Shown: positions 26,156 through 34,322, counted from the first letter of the stretch. The stretch: 64,000 nt of DNA from Curtobacterium caseinilyticum (GCF_030363035.1 NZ_JAUCMN010000004.1:1-64000); one strand, 5' to 3'. Notes: generated by a model from the sequence alone, not told the origin. Translations and numbers: made by a program.

Positions 26156-26530
26156 GTGAAGAAATCGGTCGTGCTGGCAGGAACAGTCGCGGTCATCGCG
26201 GGGATCATCGGACCGGTCAGCGCCACTGCGGCCGTCGCCGCGGAGCCGTCGTCGCCAGCCGAGCGGGTCATCGAGGGAGCCGCGTCCGCTGACCGGGTCG
26301 GCGAGAGTCGGAACGGGACGTCCTACCCGGAGGGCGGCACGTGGACCTACGGCGTGTGGAGCGGGGAGGTGCACTCGGTGTACCACCACAACGGCTCCAC
26401 GCACCGTGCATCGGTGAAGTCGCACGGCGTCGTGACCCGATCGGTGTGGCAGCCACCGACGAAGGTTGCGTACGCCCACCGGCCGAAGGCGGTGTCCGGG
26501 AACCAGGCGTTCTGGGCCCGCCGCGGATGA
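26156..26530 (+). CDS. Lactococcin 972-like pre-bacteriocin
   Basis: A 124-aa secreted protein. An N-terminal Lys-Lys pair and hydrophobic core (residues 2-28) form a Sec signal peptide with probable cleavage after AVAA. The lactococcin-972-type domain covers residues ~60-120: GGTWTYGVWSGEVHSVYHH, then the THRASVKSHG block, SVWQ, and GNQAFW at the end. Family members are secreted, unmodified bacteriocins; lactococcin 972 blocks septum formation by binding lipid II. GTG 26156 is favoured (GGAGGAG eight bases upstream) over TTG 26153. The stop overlaps the ATG of the large membrane protein (ATGA), which is followed by an ABC ATPase: the standard three-gene layout of this bacteriocin class. Family call by motif recall. 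Confidence 0.88.
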   Translation: MKKSVVLAGTVAVIAGIIGPVSATAAVAAEPSSPAERVIEGAASADRVGESRNGTSYPEGGTWTYGVWSGEVHSVYHHNGSTHRASVKSHGVVTRSVWQPPTKVAYAHRPKAVSGNQAFWARRG

Positions 26531-28446
26531 GGAACTTCGCGGCTGCCACCGTCCTGGCGGTGGCAGCCGTCCTCGCGCTCTCGGCTGCACTCGCGGTGTC
26601 GGTCGTCCGCGAGGTCGAGGCGCTCGGGCTCCTCGCGGGGCGGATGACCCTCGAGCTCACCGAGCTGCCGGTCGGCGAGACGAAGGCCGAACACGTACGA
26701 GACATCACCGCTGCGGCCGAGCGCTCCAGCGTGCGTGTGTCGCTCCTGGTCCCGGACCGCCACGGACGACCGGGGGTGTGGACCGCCTACTCCTTCCGGG
26801 GGACAGCAGCGCAACCCGGCATCGGGGCGTCGATCCGGCCGCGGCCGATCGGCGACGGCGGAACCCTCGACCTGCTCGGCCCGATGGCGGTCGACGGCGA
26901 CGATGGGGCGATGCGGCGATTCACCGAGGTGCTGTGGCGGACCGGGTACACGGCCGTCGACACGACGCCCGCCCCGGTCGAGGCGCTCGCCGTCGTCCTG
27001 ACGAGGCCGACCGTCGTGCTCGTCGCGGCCGCCGTCCTGCTCGGTCTGGCGATCGCGCTCATCGCCGAGTCGAGACGTCGGTCCGGACGGCAGGACCTCC
27101 GCTCGCGAGCGGGCTGGTCCACCGGGAGCGTGGCGTGCGCGGAGGCGCTGGACCTCGGTCGCGTGGCGGGTCCGATGGTGGTCATCGCGTGCGCAGCTCC
27201 TCCAGTCGCGCTTGCTGTGCACGGGGCTGGCGCTCCGACGCTTCGGTTCACGACGATCGTCGTCCTGATGTGCGTCCTCGCGGCGATGCTGATCGCCCTC
27301 GTGCTGCACGTCGGCTGTGCCCTGCTGAGCGCCGCATCGGCCCATCGTGCTGAGGAGTCCCGTTGGCAGATGGTCCTCGTCGCCGCCGCTGGCATGTCGC
27401 TCGTCGTCGTGGCCGTCGCCGACGTGCAGTTCCTGCAGGACGGTCAGCGGACCACCGCCGAGGCCGAACGGACGCTCGTCGCCGAAGCTGCGCACGGGGA
27501 CGACGTCGTGCTCGGCACGGCGTCGACGACCCTCGAGCAGGACCATGCGTTGGGTGCCATCGCGACCGCAGCACTCGCGCGAGGGGACGCCAGCATGGCC
27601 TACTCGTCCTTCACGGATCGGTTCACACTGGTCGGCGACGCCAGCGCGTCCCTGCGTGCACTCGTACCGGGCGGCCTTCCTCCGCACGGGCAACCACTCC
27701 TGCTCGTGCCCGATGCCCTCGCCGGCGAGAGCGACGCGCTGCGCGATGCGGCAGCGGCGGACATCGCGACCGGGTGGCAGGTGGAGGGACGTCCGCCCCC
27801 GCGGTCGCTCGACGTCCGTCTCCGACAGGTGGGCTCGACCGCGGCCGTCACCCAGTCCGCGATCCTGTGGACGAACGGGATCGAACCGCTGTTGCCGACC
27901 TGGCCGGACATCCCCGTACTGGTCGTACCCGATCCGAGCGACCTCGCGCCGAACCAGATCGGAACCGGGGCCGCGAACGGCGAGGTGCGCTTCGCTGATC
28001 GTGTGGCGCTCGAACACCAGCTCCGGGCTGCAGGGCTCACGGACATCGTCTTGCAGGTCGACCGCGTGGGTGCCCGAGTGGAGCGGCAACTCGGCGAGCT
28101 CCGGGCAGAACGCCACACGCTCCTGCTGGCCGTGGTCGCCGCGGGGCTGGCACTCGTGCTCGCGGCGATCTCGCTCGCGGGTGAGCACCGCGTCCGCACC
28201 GCTCGACCCGGGCGCGTGCAGTACCTGGTCGGGAGACATCCGCTGGTCCCGCACCGGTGGTTCCTCGTGTGTTCGGGCTGCAGCGCCTTCGCCACCGCCG
28301 CCGTGACGAGTGCGTTGATCGGAGCTCGCGGCGAGGTGATCCTCGTCGCAGGCGTCGCCAGCGGAGCCGGAGCACTCGTGCTGGTCGGGGTCGTGCTCGC
28401 CGCGGGCTCGGCCCGTGCAGCAGAAGCGTGGAGGAGGACATGGTGA
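26527..28446 (+). CDS. Bacteriocin-associated integral membrane protein (DUF1430-like)
   Basis: A 639-aa protein with one N-terminal helix (about 5-27), a large extracytoplasmic domain, and helices around 155-180, 215-245, 250-280 and 290-310. A second extracytoplasmic domain follows, with three C-terminal helices (about 540-560, 585-605 and 610-630). The order and length match the membrane proteins that accompany lactococcin 972, usually assigned to immunity and/or export. ATG 26527 overlaps the bacteriocin stop and the 3' end overlaps the ATPase gene by seven bases. It probably forms an FtsX/MacB-like permease with the ATPase. Immunity function is inferred from context only. Confidence 0.82.
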   Translation: MRNFAAATVLAVAAVLALSAALAVSVVREVEALGLLAGRMTLELTELPVGETKAEHVRDITAAAERSSVRVSLLVPDRHGRPGVWTAYSFRGTAAQPGIGASIRPRPIGDGGTLDLLGPMAVDGDDGAMRRFTEVLWRTGYTAVDTTPAPVEALAVVLTRPTVVLVAAAVLLGLAIALIAESRRRSGRQDLRSRAGWSTGSVACAEALDLGRVAGPMVVIACAAPPVALAVHGAGAPTLRFTTIVVLMCVLAAMLIALVLHVGCALLSAASAHRAEESRWQMVLVAAAGMSLVVVAVADVQFLQDGQRTTAEAERTLVAEAAHGDDVVLGTASTTLEQDHALGAIATAALARGDASMAYSSFTDRFTLVGDASASLRALVPGGLPPHGQPLLLVPDALAGESDALRDAAAADIATGWQVEGRPPPRSLDVRLRQVGSTAAVTQSAILWTNGIEPLLPTWPDIPVLVVPDPSDLAPNQIGTGAANGEVRFADRVALEHQLRAAGLTDIVLQVDRVGARVERQLGELRAERHTLLLAVVAAGLALVLAAISLAGEHRVRTARPGRVQYLVGRHPLVPHRWFLVCSGCSAFATAAVTSALIGARGEVILVAGVASGAGALVLVGVVLAAGSARAAEAWRRTW

Positions 28447-29084
28447 ACGCAGCGCCGGTGCTCGAGGTCGACGGACTGGGATTCGACGTCGGACCTCGGA
28501 GGTTGTGGAACGAGCTGTCCCTGTCCGTCCGACCGGGGGACGCCGTCGCAGTCCTCGGGCCGTCCGGGCAGGGGAAGAGCACGCTGCTCCGCTGTCTCGG
28601 CGGGCTGCAGGCGCCGACTCGCGGGTTCGTCCGCCTGCTGGGCGAGGACGTGCACCGGAGTGCTCGTCGGACGCGGCGATCGATGCGGCGGGACCGCGTC
28701 GGGTTCATCGTGCAGGACCACGCGGTCGTCCCACAGTGGACGATCGCGCAGAACCTCAGCGTCGTGCGGCCGAGCGGCCTCCCGCGGATCGAGCGCGACG
28801 AGCGGGTCCGGGACGCGGCGCACGCAGTGGGGCTCGGAGGCCGACTCCGGATGCGGGCGGGGTTCCTCAGCGGTGGGGAGCAGCAGCGGGTGGCGGTCGC
28901 TCGGGTACTCGTGCAACGGCCGATGCTGGTGCTCGCGGACGAGCCGACGGCCTCGCTCGACGAGACGAGTGCGGGGCTGGTGCGGGACGGACTCGAGCGC
29001 CTCCGGAGTGCGGGGAGCGCGATCGTGGTGGCGACGCATGAGGTCGCGCTGCAGGAGTGGGCTGGCGGTCAGATCGACCTTTGA
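28440..29084 (+). CDS. ABC transporter ATPase of the bacteriocin cluster
   Basis: A 214-aa single ATPase domain of the LolD/MacB class. Walker A is GPSGQGKST (residues 40-48), the signature LSGGEQQRVAVAR, Walker B VLADEPTASLD and the H-loop VVATHEVA. GAGGAGGAC precedes ATG 28440 and the reading frame overlaps the membrane-protein gene. Acting with that protein, it should export the bacteriocin or expel it from the producer's membrane as self-protection. It is the last gene of the cluster; the next gene is convergent. Confidence 0.93.
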   Translation: MVNAAPVLEVDGLGFDVGPRRLWNELSLSVRPGDAVAVLGPSGQGKSTLLRCLGGLQAPTRGFVRLLGEDVHRSARRTRRSMRRDRVGFIVQDHAVVPQWTIAQNLSVVRPSGLPRIERDERVRDAAHAVGLGGRLRMRAGFLSGGEQQRVAVARVLVQRPMLVLADEPTASLDETSAGLVRDGLERLRSAGSAIVVATHEVALQEWAGGQIDL

Positions 29085-29091
29085 CCACGGT

Positions 29092-29112
29092 CGGGCGGCG
29101 CGCGACCGCCCG
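29092..29112. terminator. Small hairpin between convergent genes
   Basis: CGGGCGG, a seven-base loop, then CCGCCCG. It fills the 28-base gap between the bacteriocin ATPase stop and the convergent vsr stop. The stem is short and has no T tract, so bidirectional termination is only a suggestion. Confidence 0.4.
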
Positions 29113-29562
29113 TCACTGTCGTCTTCGCTCCGCGATGCGGCCGACGATGGCCGCCCAGCGGTCGAGCTCGTCCTCGACGCGATCTGCGACGGCCGTAGGG
29201 TCTTCGTGTTCCCAGGACCGGATCACGCGCCAGCCCTCTGACGTCAAGATCGCCTGGTTCCGGGCGTCACGCTGTCGGTTTGCGCGGAGCTTCCGTCGCC
29301 ACATCGCAGCGTTCGCTTTCGGCAGGTGCGTGTGCTCCTCGCAGAGGTGCCAGAAGCAGCCGTCGACGAAGACCGCGACGCGGGCGCGAGGGAAGACGAG
29401 GTCGGGGCGGACGCGGCAGCGGCGGCTCACCTGGCGATCGACGAAGAACCGACGGCCCCGGCGGTGGAGCTCCCGCCGCACGGCGAGCTCGGGTGCCGTG
29501 TCCCGCCGACCGAAGCGGGCCATGTGTCGGCGGCGTGAGTCGTCGGCTTCCCACTGCTCCAT
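29113..29562 (-). CDS. vsr: Very short patch repair endonuclease (Vsr)
   Basis: A 149-aa Vsr-family nuclease of standard length. It nicks next to T:G mismatches that arise when 5-methylcytosine deaminates. The N-terminal SRRRHMARFGRRDTAPEL block and the core RVRPDLVFPRARVAVFVDG contain the catalytic aspartate (D54), with FVDGCFWHLC following (H72). Cys74 and the HTHLP segment fit the zinc-binding part of the fold. Vsr genes usually sit beside a C5-methyltransferase, but here the only one in the window is 12 kb away at 41729, in DNA of different composition. Whether they form a pair is open. It is convergent with the bacteriocin ATPase. Confidence 0.94.
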   Translation of the reverse strand: MEQWEADDSRRRHMARFGRRDTAPELAVRRELHRRGRRFFVDRQVSRRCRVRPDLVFPRARVAVFVDGCFWHLCEEHTHLPKANAAMWRRKLRANRQRDARNQAILTSEGWRVIRSWEHEDPTAVADRVEDELDRWAAIVGRIAERRRQ

Positions 29563-29633
29563 GCGTCGACCGTCGCAGAGGGCTCTGGTTGCGGCGTGCC
29601 GAAGGACCGTTCGGTGGACAGTCTGCCGGTGAG

Positions 29634-30224
29634 CTAGCTCTGTGCAGGGGGAGCGGAGGCGCTCCCCGCCGGGATGTCGTCATGCGCTGCTAGGAAGCGG
29701 CGAACGCGGGCGAGGCTGCGCCGCAGCTCCACGACCGTGACCGCGCCAGCGGCGACCAGTACCCCGATGAGGACGAGCCGGAACCACGACGTCACGTCCG
29801 ATGCGAGGCCGATGACTTGCGACCCCGCGAGACCGCAGAAGAGGAAGAGCTGCTGCGACGTCGCAAGCGGAAGGGTCGCCTCGAGCACGCGTGCGTGGCC
29901 CGCCGCGCGTGTCTCGAGTGCCGCGGGCGTGGGCGCGCCTGAGAGGACTGCTCGCTGGACGGCGCGCCGCTCGTCAGCGTCGAGTTCCGCGGTCGGCGCG
30001 CTCACGAGACGCTTCATCCGGAACTGCGACAGCATGGTCGACAGCGCCGCGCCGAGGCCGCCGATCGCCAACACGCAGCCGAGGCTGGTGAGGAGCACCT
30101 CGAGCGGGCGCTCGCCGTGGCTCAGCCACACCCCGACCGCGAGCCCCGCGACGGCACCGGTGAGCGCGATCCAGACCGCCCGGCGTGCGGCTCGACGGAC
30201 GGCGTTGTTCAACTCCTTCTCCAC
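29634..30224 (-). CDS. Membrane protein of unknown function
   Basis: About 196 aa with two pairs of membrane helices (around residues 17-60 and 115-155) and basic ends. A short cytoplasmic stretch between them is rich in Ala, Arg and Glu. The start is uncertain: the open frame extends upstream to 30317, but that part overlaps the divergent DUF1653 gene, so GTG 30224 (VEKELNN) is preferred. No family recognised. Confidence 0.65.
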   Translation of the reverse strand: MEKELNNAVRRAARRAVWIALTGAVAGLAVGVWLSHGERPLEVLLTSLGCVLAIGGLGAALSTMLSQFRMKRLVSAPTAELDADERRAVQRAVLSGAPTPAALETRAAGHARVLEATLPLATSQQLFLFCGLAGSQVIGLASDVTSWFRLVLIGVLVAAGAVTVVELRRSLARVRRFLAAHDDIPAGSASAPPAQS

Positions 30225-30276
30225 AGGGGCAACAGTAGGGCCCGGCCCGCGTTCACGTCCGGCTACCATCGGCCGC

Positions 30277-30492
30277 GTGAGCAGCGACGTGACCCCTGGG
30301 CGGTACCGGCACTTCAAGGGCGGGGAGTACGAGGTGGTCCTCGTGGCGAAGGACGTCGAGACCGAGGAGCCGGTCGTCGTGTACCAGGCGCTCTACGGCG
30401 AGCGTGGGCACTGGGTGCGGTCGCTCGCAGACTTCACCGCGCACGTGTCGCGGGACGGGTACGAGGGGCCGCGGTTCGTCCGTCTCGACTGA
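30277..30492 (+). CDS. DUF1653 domain protein
   Basis: A 71-aa protein consisting of a single DUF1653 domain: PGRYRHFKGGEYEVV, an acidic DVETEEPVVVYQALYG strand pair, WVRSLADF and the closing RFVRL. Such proteins are small, all-beta and of unknown function. GTG 30277 was chosen because it places the conserved PGRYRHFKG at residue 7; the longer frame upstream lies antisense to the neighbouring gene. Divergent from the membrane-protein gene. Confidence 0.88.
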   Translation: MSSDVTPGRYRHFKGGEYEVVLVAKDVETEEPVVVYQALYGERGHWVRSLADFTAHVSRDGYEGPRFVRLD

Positions 30493-30519
30493 GCGGCAGT
30501 AGTTGCTTCCCGCGCAACG

Positions 30520-31046
30520 ATGGTTCTGATGAGCCGGTACTTGGGAGAGGTCTTCGTCGTCCGTCGAGAGGGTGTCCTCGTCGCCGAGCCGACCGGAGGC
30601 GTCGCGCGACGGGGTGCGGATGCTCCTCCACAGTCGTGGTTCCCGAGCATCGACGACGAGACGGCAGGCCTGCCGTTGGTTCGCAACGGCAGAGGGTCTC
30701 CGCTGAGATCGAGTTCGTGCATCCTGTCTCCGACAGCGGGGCGATCGGGCGGGTCGTGCGGTTCCTGCAGGCGGCGCGGACCCCCGTGTCGGGCAAGGCG
30801 GTCGTGGCCGATCGGCGGGACGACGCGATGGATCTCCTCGAGCTCGTGCCCGAGGAGTGGCAGCCCTACGAGGTGCGAGCGGGCGAGCTCGACGCGCACG
30901 GGTGGGAGGCGTTCGTCGGCACGCTGTTCCCGGTACCCATCGAGGAGATCGACGCTGTGCTCGGGGCGGGCTGGGAGCAGCTCGTCCGGATCGAGCCGTG
31001 GCTCGCACCCCTCCAGACCGACGGCGACGATCACCCGGCGACCTGA
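30520..31046 (+). pseudogene. Hypothetical gene with a frameshift
   Basis: Two reading frames each look coding on only one side. From 30520 (or ATG 30529) to about 30690 the first frame gives MSRYLGEVFVV through GLPLVRNG. After that the sensible protein continues in another frame (RVSAEIEFVHP, DLLELVPEEWQPYEV, DAVLGAGWEQL) and ends at 31046. One missing base near 30690 would join them into a ~175-aa protein. After the shift, the first frame becomes a low-complexity Ser/Arg run. No family recognised. Either a true inactivating deletion or a base-calling error. Confidence 0.6.
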
Positions 31047-31050
31047 GCGA

Positions 31051-31100
31051 TGACGGACGGGAGGCGCGGTGCCAGCTGGCACCGCGCCTCCCGTCCGTCA
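31051..31100. repeat. Dispersed palindrome, copy C (perfect 50 bp)
   Basis: Core arms GGACGGGAGGCGCGGTGC (31055-31072) and its exact complement (31079-31096) flank CAGCTG, with TGAC/GTCA extending each side to a perfect 50-bp dyad. It begins four bases after a stop codon and lies before the convergent SDR gene. It is the longest and cleanest of the four copies. Confidence 0.9.
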
Positions 31101-31128
31101 CGTGGTTCCATCAGCCGCTCGGCTGCGG

Positions 31129-31902
31129 TCAGCTCATTCGGGTGGAGGCGATCCCGCCGTCGACGTCGATCGTGCCGCCGGTGACGAACACGGCCTGGTC
31201 GGAGACCACCCAGCGGACTGCGCGGGCGATGTCGACCGGCTGCACCGGGACGCCGGCCGGGGTACCCTGCGTCATCGCGGCGAGGACGTCGGCCGAGTCG
31301 GCGTTGCCCGGGGTCGCCGTCGCTCCCGGGGCAACGGTGACGACGCGGATGCCGCGGTGGCCGTACTCGGCGGCCCAGGCACGGGTGAGCTGTTCGACGG
31401 CGGCCTTCGTGGCGGGGTAGAGGGCCATGAAGGGGACGCCGACGCGGGCCATCCACGAGCCGATGTTGACGACGTGGCCGCTGCCGCGCTCTGCCATGCC
31501 GGGGGCGAGGGCCGCCACCAGGACGTGGGGTGCGCGGATGTTCGTGGCGAGCAGGGCGTCGACGGTGTCGTCGTCGAGGGACTCGGTCGGGCCGCCGGGG
31601 TAGACGCCGGCGTTGTTGACGAGGACGTCGACGTGGCCACCGAGTCGGTCGCGGGCCTCGGCGGCGAGGGCGCGGACCACGTCCGGCCCCTGCGACAGGT
31701 CCGCGGTGAGGGCGACGGCGTGGCCGCCCTGGCGCTCGATGTCCTCGGCGACGGCGCGGGTGCGCTGCTCGTCGCGGCCGTGGACGGCGACGGTGAGGCC
31801 GGCAGCGGCGAGTTCACGGGCGATGGCCTCGCCGATCCCGCTCGAGGCGCCGGTGACGAGGGCAGTGCGGGGTTCGTTCTGGGCGGTGGGTGTGGTGGTC
31901 AT
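31129..31902 (-). CDS. Short-chain dehydrogenase/reductase
   Basis: A 257-aa classical SDR. The cofactor motif TGASSGIG is at residues 17-24, followed by the NNAG motif, the catalytic serine in NIGSWMA and the Y-x-x-x-K pair in YPATK. HGRDEQ after the second strand suggests NADP(H) preference. ATG 31902 begins eleven residues before the first beta strand. It is divergent from an AraC-type regulator with 122 bases between the starts, so that regulator probably controls it. Substrate unknown. Confidence 0.93.
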   Translation of the reverse strand: MTTTPTAQNEPRTALVTGASSGIGEAIARELAAAGLTVAVHGRDEQRTRAVAEDIERQGGHAVALTADLSQGPDVVRALAAEARDRLGGHVDVLVNNAGVYPGGPTESLDDDTVDALLATNIRAPHVLVAALAPGMAERGSGHVVNIGSWMARVGVPFMALYPATKAAVEQLTRAWAAEYGHRGIRVVTVAPGATATPGNADSADVLAAMTQGTPAGVPVQPVDIARAVRWVVSDQAVFVTGGTIDVDGGIASTRMS

Positions 31903-32024
31903 GGGTCGATGGTCCAGTGCTCCGGGACCCCGCGGCTTGCCCGCTTCCGCGAGGTCCTTGCCGGATCCCGCAGCGGGTGGTCGGGGCGCAGTCGTGCCCG
32001 GTGTCGCCTCGGTAGGTTGGCGAC

Positions 32025-32999
32025 GTGGACGACCGGATCGCGCAGCACCTCGACCGTGCGGTGGCAATGGCGTCCGCGCATGCTGCGGTCCCCGGGAAGG
32101 ACCGGCAGGACGCCGTCGCCCGAGCAGGGTCGGCGCACCACGCGGAGACCCTCGGGCTGACCGTGTCGAAGGTGCACGAGCCGACCGGGCTGTTCGACCG
32201 GCGCTACGAGCCGTCGTTGTCCGTCGTGCTGCGCGGGCGGAAGCGCTCGATCGTCGGGGACGACGACCAGGTGTGGGGGCGGGAGCGGTTCATCATCACG
32301 CCGGTGGACCTGCCGGTGGTCGCCGGAGTCGTGGACGCAGCGGGGGAGGACGGCTTCGTCGCCGTGGTGTGGCGACTCGACCCGGTGGTGGTCGGGGAGG
32401 TCGTCGCGTCGATGTCGGTGCCCGCTGCTGCTGCGGTTGCTCCTGGTTCGTCGCCGTCCGGTGCGGTGTCGTCGTTGCCTCGGCTGGGGAGCTGGACGGC
32501 GCCGCTCGCCGACGCGTTCGCCCGGCTGATCGGGCTGCTCGAGGCTCCGGAGGACATCCCCGTGCTCTTCCCGCTGGTGTCGCGGGAGATCGTGCTGCGG
32601 TTGCTCCAGACGGAGCAGGCGCCGCGGATCACGGCGGCTCTGGACGAGACCGGGCACTCGGTGGTCGCTGGAGCCACGGCGCTGCTCACCGGGCGGATGG
32701 CGGAGGGGTGGTCGATGAATCGGCTCGCGCGGGAGCTCAGGGTGAGCGAGTCGACGTTGTTCGCCCGGTTCAAGGAGGCGACGGGGATGACGCCGGCGCA
32801 GTACCTGAAGCGGACGCGGCTGGGTGAGGCGCGGCGGCGGATGGTCGTGCACGGGGACACGGCGGCGCGGGCTGCGGCGGTGGTGGGGTTCCGGAGTGCG
32901 TCGCACTTCTCGCGGGACTACCGGGAGGCGTACGGGAGGCCGCCGGCGGCGGATGCGGTGGTGGTGCGGGGGCAGTTGGCGGTTGCGGCCGCCGTTTGA
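32025..32999 (+). CDS. AraC-family transcriptional regulator
   Basis: A 324-aa regulator with an N-terminal AraC_N cupin-like domain (LTVSKVHEPTGLFDRRYEPS, then FIITPVDLPVVAGV) and two C-terminal helix-turn-helix motifs. The second includes LGEARRRMV and GFRSASHFSRDYREAYG, the family signature. The GTG at 32025 is preceded by a purine-rich stretch. Proteins with this N-terminal domain usually act beside oxidoreductases and sense small carbonyl or aromatic compounds; the divergent SDR is the likely target. Confidence 0.94.
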   Translation: MDDRIAQHLDRAVAMASAHAAVPGKDRQDAVARAGSAHHAETLGLTVSKVHEPTGLFDRRYEPSLSVVLRGRKRSIVGDDDQVWGRERFIITPVDLPVVAGVVDAAGEDGFVAVVWRLDPVVVGEVVASMSVPAAAAVAPGSSPSGAVSSLPRLGSWTAPLADAFARLIGLLEAPEDIPVLFPLVSREIVLRLLQTEQAPRITAALDETGHSVVAGATALLTGRMAEGWSMNRLARELRVSESTLFARFKEATGMTPAQYLKRTRLGEARRRMVVHGDTAARAAAVVGFRSASHFSRDYREAYGRPPAADAVVVRGQLAVAAAV

Positions 33000-33029
33000 T
33001 CCCGCTGCTTCTTGCAGGTGGGCTGGGAC

Positions 33030-33071
33030 GGACGGGAGGCGCGGTGCGGGCTGGTCCCGCGCCTCGCGTCC
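33030..33071. repeat. Dispersed 42-bp palindrome, copy D
   Basis: Left arm GGACGGGAGGCGCGGTGC (33030-33047), centre GGGCTG, right arm 33054-33071 pairing at 15 of 18 positions. It begins 31 bases after the AraC stop. The left arm is identical to copies A and C, so the right arm has decayed. Confidence 0.78.
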
Positions 33072-33098
33072 GAGTTGGTCGCTTCGTAGGCTCGGAGC

Positions 33099-33612
33099 AT
33101 GTCCCCGCACCGACCACCATTCGACCCGGCCGCTCTGACGGTTCGGCAGCTCCTCGCCTCCTCGGTGGCGGTCATCGACGAGCTGTTGCGGCGTGGGTTG
33201 ATCCGGACGCGGAACTCGCCGCTCGGTGACCTCGCGGAGAGTCTGGCGCTCCGCGCGTACGGCGGGGAGCTCGCGCCGAACTCGGAGAAGAGCTTCGACC
33301 TGTCGACCGCCGACGGGCGGCGGCTACAGGTGAAGGCACGACTCGTGCGGCCGGACGACAAGCGGTCGCAGAAGTTCTCTGCGTTCCGGTCGTGGGACTT
33401 CGACGCGGCACTGTTCCTGGTATTCGACGCGTCGACCTACGACCTCACGTGGGCGCGAGGTCGGCCGGGCTGAGACGGAAGCACTCGGACGGCGTGTGGA
33501 GCACACGAACTCGTTCGCGATCCTCGTGCGGCAGGTGCAGGGGGCCGGTGTCGACGTGACCGCCCGGGTCGAGGCCGCGTACGAGCGCATCGACCGTCCC
33601 GCCGACGATTGA
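33099..33612 (+). pseudogene. Restriction-endonuclease-like (DUF6998-type) gene, frameshifted
   Basis: The first frame encodes SPHRPPFDPAALTVRQLLA, then GDLAESLALRAYGG, FDLSTADGRRLQVKARLV and WDFDAALFLVFD, and stops at 33473. The E, D and Q-x-K positions resemble a PD-(D/E)XK nuclease fold. The sensible C-terminus continues one frame later (VGRAETEALGRRVEHTNSF through YERIDRPADD) and ends at 33612. A missing AG dinucleotide in GCGCGAG(AG)GTC at about 33457 restores WAREVGRAE and a ~171-aa protein. Family name by motif recall; it may be inactive or a sequencing slip. Confidence 0.65.
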
Positions 33613-33704
33613 CCCTTGGGTTGAACGCGGCGATCGTGCAGATCACTTGGTCCCGACCAGCCGCGGAGTTCAGCCTCGACTGGCGACGAGTTCCCCGGCT
33701 GCCT

Positions 33705-34322
33705 TCAGACGACCGGGTCGTGTGCTCTTGAGCGCAACGCCGCCCGCGCCGCACGCAGCGCCGTCCGAGGAGTCGGCGCGTGCACGATGTTGAGCGGAGG
33801 ATCCCAGTGTCGGATGACCCGCGACTCGACGTCCCCGAGGCGGATACCCAGCGCCACGGGGAGCGCTCAGGTGGTGAGTTCGAGCCGGTCCTGCATCCAC
33901 GCGGACAAGCGTCTCTCGTCCTCCGGATGCAGCGAGAAGCCCTTCGACGCGTCGCCCGCGGTCTTGCCCCGCGGCACGGGACGCAGTGCGAGTTCATCGG
34001 CGAGGAGCGCCGACAACGAGCGGCGGAGCGTCGACGAGCCCGATCGCACCTTTACGTCGTCGAGGCCGAAGTGGGCGCGGAGGTCACGGTCGCGCAAGCT
34101 CCGTTCTGCCTTGCCGATGTAGATCGGTGCTGCTCGGCCGTGCGAGCCGATGCCCAGCTGCTCGGTCACGGCCCCGTCTGCCCAGATCGCGTACAGCCCC
34201 GCGGCGTTCGGCACGTCCGCTGCGCTTGCCCGGCGAGGTTGCCCGTCCAGCACCTGAACCGCATCCCGGACGGCTCGAGCGAGCACTTCCTCGGGCCGAG
34301 CGGCCGAGGGCAGCGAGTTCAC
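33705..34322 (-). pseudogene. GIY-YIG nuclease-like gene with an in-frame stop
   Basis: The first 151 codons encode a GIY-YIG-type protein: GLYAIWADG (the GIY strand), PIYIGKAERSLRDRDLRAHF (the YIG strand with the catalytic arginine region), then EDERRLSAWMQDRLELTT. A TGA at 33867-33869 interrupts, but the same frame continues for 53 good codons (LGIRLGDVESRVIRHWDPPLN, then IVHAPTPRTALR) to a stop at 33705. The last segment carries the conserved catalytic-domain end (DPPLN). A TGG codon in place of TGA would give a 205-aa protein. The GTG start overlaps the upstream gene's stop (GTGA). Confidence 0.72.
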
